NCBI GenBank assembly: GCA_021464415.1
Contig: CM038467.1
Location: forward strand, 51,689,309 to 51,753,308
Reading direction: 5' to 3'
DNA: 64,000 nt
Origin: Lonicera japonica
Taxonomy: Eukaryota > Streptophyta > Magnoliopsida > Dipsacales > Caprifoliaceae
Part shown: one piece after another, positions 58,714-64,000 of the stretch
How the letters are laid out: each line of letters starts with the position of its first letter
How positions within the stretch are numbered: the stretch's first letter is position 1
The notes under the pieces: generated by a model
What the model was told of the DNA's origin: nothing
The model's input: only the letters and a program-made list of their open reading frames with translations
The model's database searches: none
Translations under genes and position numbers: made by a program

Positions 58714-60251
58714 ATGCCTCATCATCGCAACACCGAGCTATCGATCAATCAAATCGGGGTCAACAATACTGAGGGTAATCACAATGAAACCTCTTGTACA
58801 GTGGATCCGCCTCTTGGTCCCGTTCTCCCACAAACTGAGGGTGGCACCTTAACTTTTAAGCACCTCTACCATATAATCCAGGATCTGACCCAGTCTATGG
58901 CCATCATGAAGGATTACCAAACAGTCACCCAAGCCTGTCTTGACTCCCTAATCATTACCAGAACACCTGCTGAATTAAACCAACCCAATCTAAATCCATA
59001 CCTTGCCGAAGACAACCAAACCCGAGGCGCAGTAGCCCTACCTAACATTCGCCCCCCAATTCATACCAACATCAACCCCCCACCTCCTATGGTCCCCCCA
59101 ACATTGATGTACCACCATTGTAAAATCCCAAAGCCACCTCGATAAACCCCGAGCATAACCAACTCCTTCAATACCATAATCTTCAAGCCATCCCCGATAA
59201 AAATCTAAACCAGGGCCAATAGCCCCGAGACCGTAATCAACCAGACCAAAGAGAATAAGGCCATTACCACGCTTAAAGATCAGATGAAAGCTTTAAACCA
59301 GAGGGTGGCCAAAAAGGCCAATGACATCACCTATCTCCAAAACCTATCTTTATACCCAAACGCCCGTTTGCCGATTGGCGTCAAACTCCCTCATATTGAG
59401 AAGTTCTTTGGGAATACCCCACCTCACCTGTACCTCAGAGCCTATGTCATAACCATGCAATTATATGGATTAAAAGAGGATCACTTGTCCCAAGGTTTTT
59501 ACTAGACTCTCACTGGACCAGCCCACAGTTGGTTTTTAAGTTTAGAGAAGCACCAAGTAGCCGATTGGAAAATTATAGTGAAGGAATTCATGGAACATTA
59601 TAAGTCCAATGAGGAGCTCAAAGTCACATGTAAGAATCTTGAGATGATAAAATAGAGAAAATAATAAAATATTAGCGACTTCGTCACTCGCGGGAGGGAG
59701 TTAGCATCTCCACTGGTCGATAAAATTCCCAAGGAAGAGCAGTTGGGGATAATTGTCAAGAATTTCAAGCCCGAGATCGAAGTGGCATGGGGTACCAATA
59801 CTTCGACCGATACAAGGCCCTGATGAACGTGGCCAATAAGACTGAGAAAGTGCTTGCCCAAGCTATCGAAGCTAAGGATGCCTCTTCTCAATACGAGAAG
59901 ACCACCCCAACCATTAACCAAGTCTGGTCTTACCAAAGCTCGAGTCCTTATCAAGAAACCAGCTTCTGTTATCCATAAGAAGAAAGGCCAAAAAAGAAGA
60001 GCAGTTGAAAGAAACACTGTCCCTTTTCATGCCTATCATCTTCGTTGAGTTAAACTTTAGCCACGGTACAAGTTGAGGGTATTTTGTAGCTGCTAGCTCC
60101 TCGTACACTCCCCAACCCAACTCCCCCTGGCTGGAATGCCAATGAACGCTGCACTTACCATTAAGGATTCGAACATAACACTGATAATTATTGCGCCCTG
60201 AAGCATGCCATCCAAGACTTGATCGACGCCAAGAAGATTACCCTTCCTTGA
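58714..60251 (+). pseudogene. Tat-type gag remnant
   Basis: The ATG at 58714 (MPHHRNTELSINQIG) opens a Pro/Asn-rich first part, closed by TAA after KPPR. The capsid-like core follows with LPHIEKFFGNTPPHLYLRAY, LTGPAHSWFLSLEKHQVADW and ISDFVTRGRELASPLVDKI, broken by several stops. The end carries NTDNYCALKHAIQDLIDAKK, the typical gag end before protease in this lineage. No protease or RT follows. Confidence 0.8.
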
Positions 60252-61504
60252 TGAAAGGAGCCTTAAGCAGAGGCAGACACCATTAATTCAATTTACTTGA
60301 ACAATCCTAGAGATAGGAGGAATTGAGAGAGAAAGTGAGCAAAATTGTAAGGGTTAAGGTAGAATAAGGAATTTTCTTATCAATGTACCCATTCATTTCA
60401 TTAATAAAATCTGTCATTTTTTTCCATTCGATTATCCTAATTCATGTCTGCCTCTGCTTAAAACTCAATCCATAAACAATATTCCTGAAAAAACGCGAGC
60501 AAATTGAAAGGCGTGAAGCTACCACAAATACGCTGAGGGTGCAAGGGGCATACACTGAGGGTGCCAAGGCTATATGCACTGAGGGTATCGATAAGAAGAC
60601 TCGAGCAGCTCCTTAAAGACTAGTCTTTCCATCATTATTCGCATACACTGAGGGTGCAGAGGGTATCGACAAGAATGCCCGAACAACTCCCCCAAGACTA
60701 GCCTCTCCATTTACCATTCTCACTGAGGGTGCCTTAACCTACACCACCATGACCCTATGGTTGTCCTATCATCGGAACTGGAAACTCTATCTCTAGAGGT
60801 AGAATTAATCAACAAAATCAATTGGTTCGCAATTAAAGGCCCTCGGATATTCCACACATATTCATGAAAATGCAGAACATCAATAATTCTCCTCAAACTG
60901 AGGGTATGAGCAAAAGAAGCAACGCACATGGACAAGCTCAAGAATCAAGAAAGAGATAGTAACTTGTCAAAACAGAAGCATAACACTGGACCAGCAGAAG
61001 CACAAGACGAAAGCACGCCATTTCTCCTGTTACCGATATCACCTTGCACTCACTCACTAAATTAACCAGAAATCAATATTTGCATTTTCAATGTTACAAT
61101 GTTCTCGGATAAGGGTAGGTATTGCATGCATACATCTGCACTTAAATAATTTCAAGTAGCGTAACGTACTTCATAAATCAGGCAACTCAAGATTTACGAT
61201 CTTTTTAAAACCAAGTTTTCAAAAACGATGGTGCAATGATTTAAGAAGTATGCGAATACTTGAAATCTAGGAAAGCATGGCATAAGCATTTGCATAGTTC
61301 ATACATATGAACACTTGTACGAGTGTACCACGCACCAGTCCAAGAGCACATAAGTACTATACTCCATGACTTGCCATACATGCTTTGCCGCCGTATCCCG
61401 GTATATACCTTAATGGTTAATCACACCACCATCACACTCCCGATCATCACGGCATCATTCCCCCAGAAAGTCAAACCACATCATAATCCCATACATTCGA
61501 ATTT
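60252..61504 (+). other. Tat-type 3' region with 'actgagggtg' repeats
   Basis: Non-coding. Between about 60529 and 60910 the word 'ctgagggt' recurs seven times. A 90-100-bp block with 'ctgagggtatcgataagaag' and 'gactagtctttccat' recurs once in variant form. The pol genes expected here are absent. Confidence 0.6.
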
Positions 61505-61509
61505 CAGCA

Positions 61510-61946
61510 CAAGCCCTTTGCGAAGGCACGATAAGTTGAGAAACCCTATTGCGGAGGCATGATAAAGGAAATCCCAAGCACTTTCTATAGGAAAATCCTA
61601 AGCCCTTTCTACAGGCACGAATCCAAAGTTTTTACAGGCACGATTTCAAAGCCCTTTTTACAGGCACGAACCAAAGCCCTTTTTACAGGCAAATCCCAAG
61701 CCCTTTCTACAGGCACCATTCCAAATCCCTTTCTAAAGGCACGAACCAAAGCCCTTCTATAGGAAAATCCCAAGCCCTTTTTACAAGCACTTCACAAGCC
61801 CTTTCGACAAGGACCATTCCAAAGCCCTTTCTACAGGCACGAACCAAAGCCCTTATATAGGAAAATCCCAAGACCCTTCTACAGGCACTTCACTAGCCCT
61901 TTCTATAGGCACATATTAAAGCCCTTTCTACAGGCAAACTTAAACC
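61510..61946. repeat. Minisatellite of about 17 irregular units
   Basis: Units of 25-32 bp built on 'aagccctttctacaggcac' with linkers such as 'gaacca', 'aatccc' or 'attcca'. I count about 17 imperfect copies. It lies in the 3' region of the Tat-type element. Confidence 0.9.
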
Positions 61947-62640
61947 CTCTCCAAAACCAAAAAAGTCCCCTTTTAGAGAATATCAGAGAAAGATAGAGAG
62001 AAAGACCGGAATAAAAAAATTTCACAAAACACAGGGAACAAGCCCCACAAAAGGATCTTTGGCCCAGTTTTTTTATCTTCTAAGAGAAGGTTTCAAGATA
62101 CGCTCCCAAAGGTTCTCGAACTGAAAATTAAAAACACAACACGACAATGTCAAATTCAAACTTCAAAAGCAGACATTCTTAAATTGCAAGGACGATGATG
62201 CTTAAAAAACCTGACAAAGCGAGAGGAAACAAAGTGGGTACATGAAAAAATTGAAAGAGTAGAAAAGAGGTTAAATCTCACAGTGCCAAAAGAAGAGAAG
62301 ATACTGAAAAACATAAAAGGCAAAAGATGGCAGCGAGAGCCACACCAAGAGTGACAGCTAAGCCAAAACGCCCAGGGCTACATCATGGGTGAGGAAGACT
62401 GTTAACCATAAAAAAAGGAAGCTGCATCAAAAGGCTTTGAAATAATTAAGGAGGAATAAGGACATCGAAAAACAGAAAATATGTAGGCATAAATTATTAT
62501 CTCCTCTCGCGAAGTCAAAAAATAATAAGCAGAATCGCACCCTAGTGACACGAGCAAAATGCCACTGAAGCTGAGCAAGAGGCAAAGTTAAAAATAATCA
62601 TGCATGAGGTTCGAGAATTAATAGAACGTAACTCGATATT
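61947..62640 (+). mobile_element. Tat-type 3' region sharing an inverted segment with 41.0-41.2 kb
   Basis: The words 'agagccacaccaagagtgac' (62336-62355) and 'ggaataaggacatcgaaaaa' (62456-62475) match 41174-41197 and 41040-41060 in reverse orientation. This ties it to the minus-strand Tat-type element. Confidence 0.5.
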
Positions 62641-62756
62641 TTTTCAAGAAAAAATAAGCCAACCAAAAGTTCTTGTTTTTCCAAAAAAAGATATCACATC
62701 AAAAGTTTCTCTCTCTATCTCTCTATGTCTTCTCAGAGATTCTCACCTCTCAGCAA

Positions 62757-62998
62757 ATCATCAACTTTCATCACCTCAACATATCATCAATCCCCTACAC
62801 CTCAGCCTCACATCATCATATCCTTAACAGATCATCAAACCTCAACCTTTATCCTAGCCGATAGGAATTATCATTTCCTCAATATATCATCAACTTTCAT
62901 CACCTCAACATATCATCAATCCCTTACATCTCAACCTTGAATCATCATATCCCTAGCAGATCATCAGCCTTCAACTTTTATCCTAGCCAGTAGGAATT
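62757..62998. repeat. 129-bp tandem duplication
   Basis: Units start 'atcatcaactttcatcacct' at 62757 and 62886 and end 'tagccgataggaatt' or 'tagccagtaggaatt'. The second is diverged at several bases. Confidence 0.9.
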
Positions 62999-63001
62999 TT
63001 C

Positions 63002-63031
63002 ATAATAATAATAATAATAAAAAAAAAAAAA
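63002..63031. repeat. (AAT)n microsatellite with poly-A
   Basis: Six AAT/ATA units run into about 13 A. The next 18 bases ('tttatggcttttagtata') equal 16962-16979 near the end of the copia LTR, which may be a scrap of such an LTR or chance. Confidence 0.85.
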
Positions 63032-63049
63032 TTTATGGCTTTTAGTATA

Positions 63050-63893
63050 GAAAAAATTCGAATATGGAGTAGTTAAACCTACTTAAGTTATTCTATGATT
63101 ATTAGCCAAAAACCTTTAATGATTATAACAAAAAATAAATCTTAATTGTCTACTAATTTTAATTTTGAAAACTCTTTTTAATCTTGTCTAACATGCATCA
63201 ATCAATTCAATCAATCAGACAGATAATCAAAACCAAAATTAACGAGGTATCCTTCTAGTGCATGAGTAATCATCAAAAATAATTTTCACTATAATAAACA
63301 CAAGAGGTACAAACTTAATTAATCATTTACCGACAGAGACGTACAACCCTAAATCACTAAGGACAGCTTCTAGATGTCACCTTTACTCCTTTAGTTCAAT
63401 AACTTTCTCCTTGAATTGCTCGATTTGGAACACAAACGTATCACACGTCGCGGACTTGCGCTGATCTCCTTGATAGTCTCGCTTTTCAATAATGGGTTTA
63501 GGATTTATTGTTCTTTGATGAAAAACAATTAATTTAGCATGAAGTTTTGGTTAAACCCTAGGTGGTGTGATGTAAAGTTGCTCTTTGAAAAGTGTTTAAA
63601 TTGATCTTAAAAGAGCGCTAAATGGTATGAAACCTTAAGAGCTAATTTATAGAAAATATAAGAGTCCAACTCCTAGTAGAAATAGGTCATTTACCATAAC
63701 AAAACAATTTTTACGATAAAATAAATTGACACAAGGAAACAGTGTTGTACTAGTCCAAGTTAGTAATCATTAGACTAGTCCACCCTTGTAAATTCACTGA
63801 AACAAGTTTTGTCGCCGGACTGGTCCAACCAGAAGCCTTGTACCGGTCTTATTTTGAGATTTCAAATACTTGGGAATTTCAAAAGCCGGATTG
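63050..63893. other. AT-rich sequence, nothing recognised
   Basis: No coding frame. The wording around 63400-63560 looks like LTR or leader DNA but matches nothing else in the window. Confidence 0.4.
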
Positions 63894-64000
63894 TAACATC
63901 CTGTATTTAATTATGTTATATTAGCTCCTTTATACACATTTGAATGATCGTTTGGTGATTCGGGTAGTCCGAATCGATTTCGGTTGGTAAATAGGAAGTT
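63894..64000 (+). mobile_element. Start of another TGTAACA-type LTR, cut by the window edge
   Basis: TGTAACATCCTG at 63894 resembles the start TGTAACACCCCG at 13808. The following text ('gattcgggtagtccgaatcg') resembles the opening of that family. Only 107 bp are visible. Confidence 0.45.

Noticed and set aside
59598..60120. Minus-strand frames opposite the Tat gag
   Set aside because: Shadows of the plus-strand gag remnant, without conserved content.
61510..61946. CRISPR-like array or coding repeat
   Set aside because: Units are irregular with short variable linkers and no open frame runs through the array.
63032..63049. Second copia LTR end at the right side
   Set aside because: Only 18 bases match the LTR at 16962-16979 and the following bases differ, so it cannot be told from a scrap or chance.

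Overview
This window looks like a repeat-rich stretch of a plant nuclear genome. A TIR-type resistance gene with a plant intron, together with Ty1/copia, Athila-type and Tat-type Ty3/gypsy retrotransposons, points to a eudicot. The species cannot be named from the sequence. I see one host gene, on the minus strand near the left end. Almost everything from 9.4 kb onward is transposable-element material, nested and mostly decayed. One 100-base run of N (9364-9463) is an assembly gap.

Layout. 1-4368: AT-rich sequence with short tandem and dispersed repeats. 4369-7568 (minus): a two-exon TIR-LRR gene of about 682 codons. It has no NB-ARC domain, and the usual catalytic glutamate of the TIR domain is glutamine. 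7569-9363: upstream AT-rich DNA with minisatellites. 9464-12689: two fragments of one long non-coding LTR family, lying tail to tail. 13808-25740: a member of the same family with a perfect 5-bp target duplication (TGGGT), split by a decayed minus-strand Ty1/copia element (15539-23942). 26270-40626: a long minus-strand Athila-type element with both LTRs, a tRNA-Asp-type primer site, gag-pol and a third acidic ORF, disabled by stops and frameshifts.

40627-51408: a truncated minus-strand Tat-type element. Its pol remnant is at 49055-51408. Beyond the 3' end of pol are two plus-strand (antisense) coding regions. One is a multi-exon pseudogene (41717-47019) with a 69-bp tandem array in its first intron and a solo copia LTR (TSD CTAAT) in its second. 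The other (47583-48811) resembles plant-mobile-domain/DUF7745-type proteins. Each has a TATA-like box preceded by near-palindromic boxes about 30 bp apart.

51409-56509: a copia-type element that carries only an intact gag ORF, with primer site and polypurine tract (TR-GAG layout) and a chimeric, 5'-truncated left LTR. 56510 to about 62640: a plus-strand Tat-type element with LTR end, primer site and decayed gag but no pol. Its 3' region has a 17-unit minisatellite and shares an inverted segment with 41.0-41.2 kb. The last kilobase is AT-rich, and another TGTAACA... LTR starts at 63894.

Most worth a second look: the TIR-LRR gene without NB-ARC and with a changed catalytic residue; the antisense genes of the Tat-type element with their shared palindromic promoter boxes; and the gag-only copia element with its recombinant LTR. 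All calls come from reading the sequence; no database search was run.
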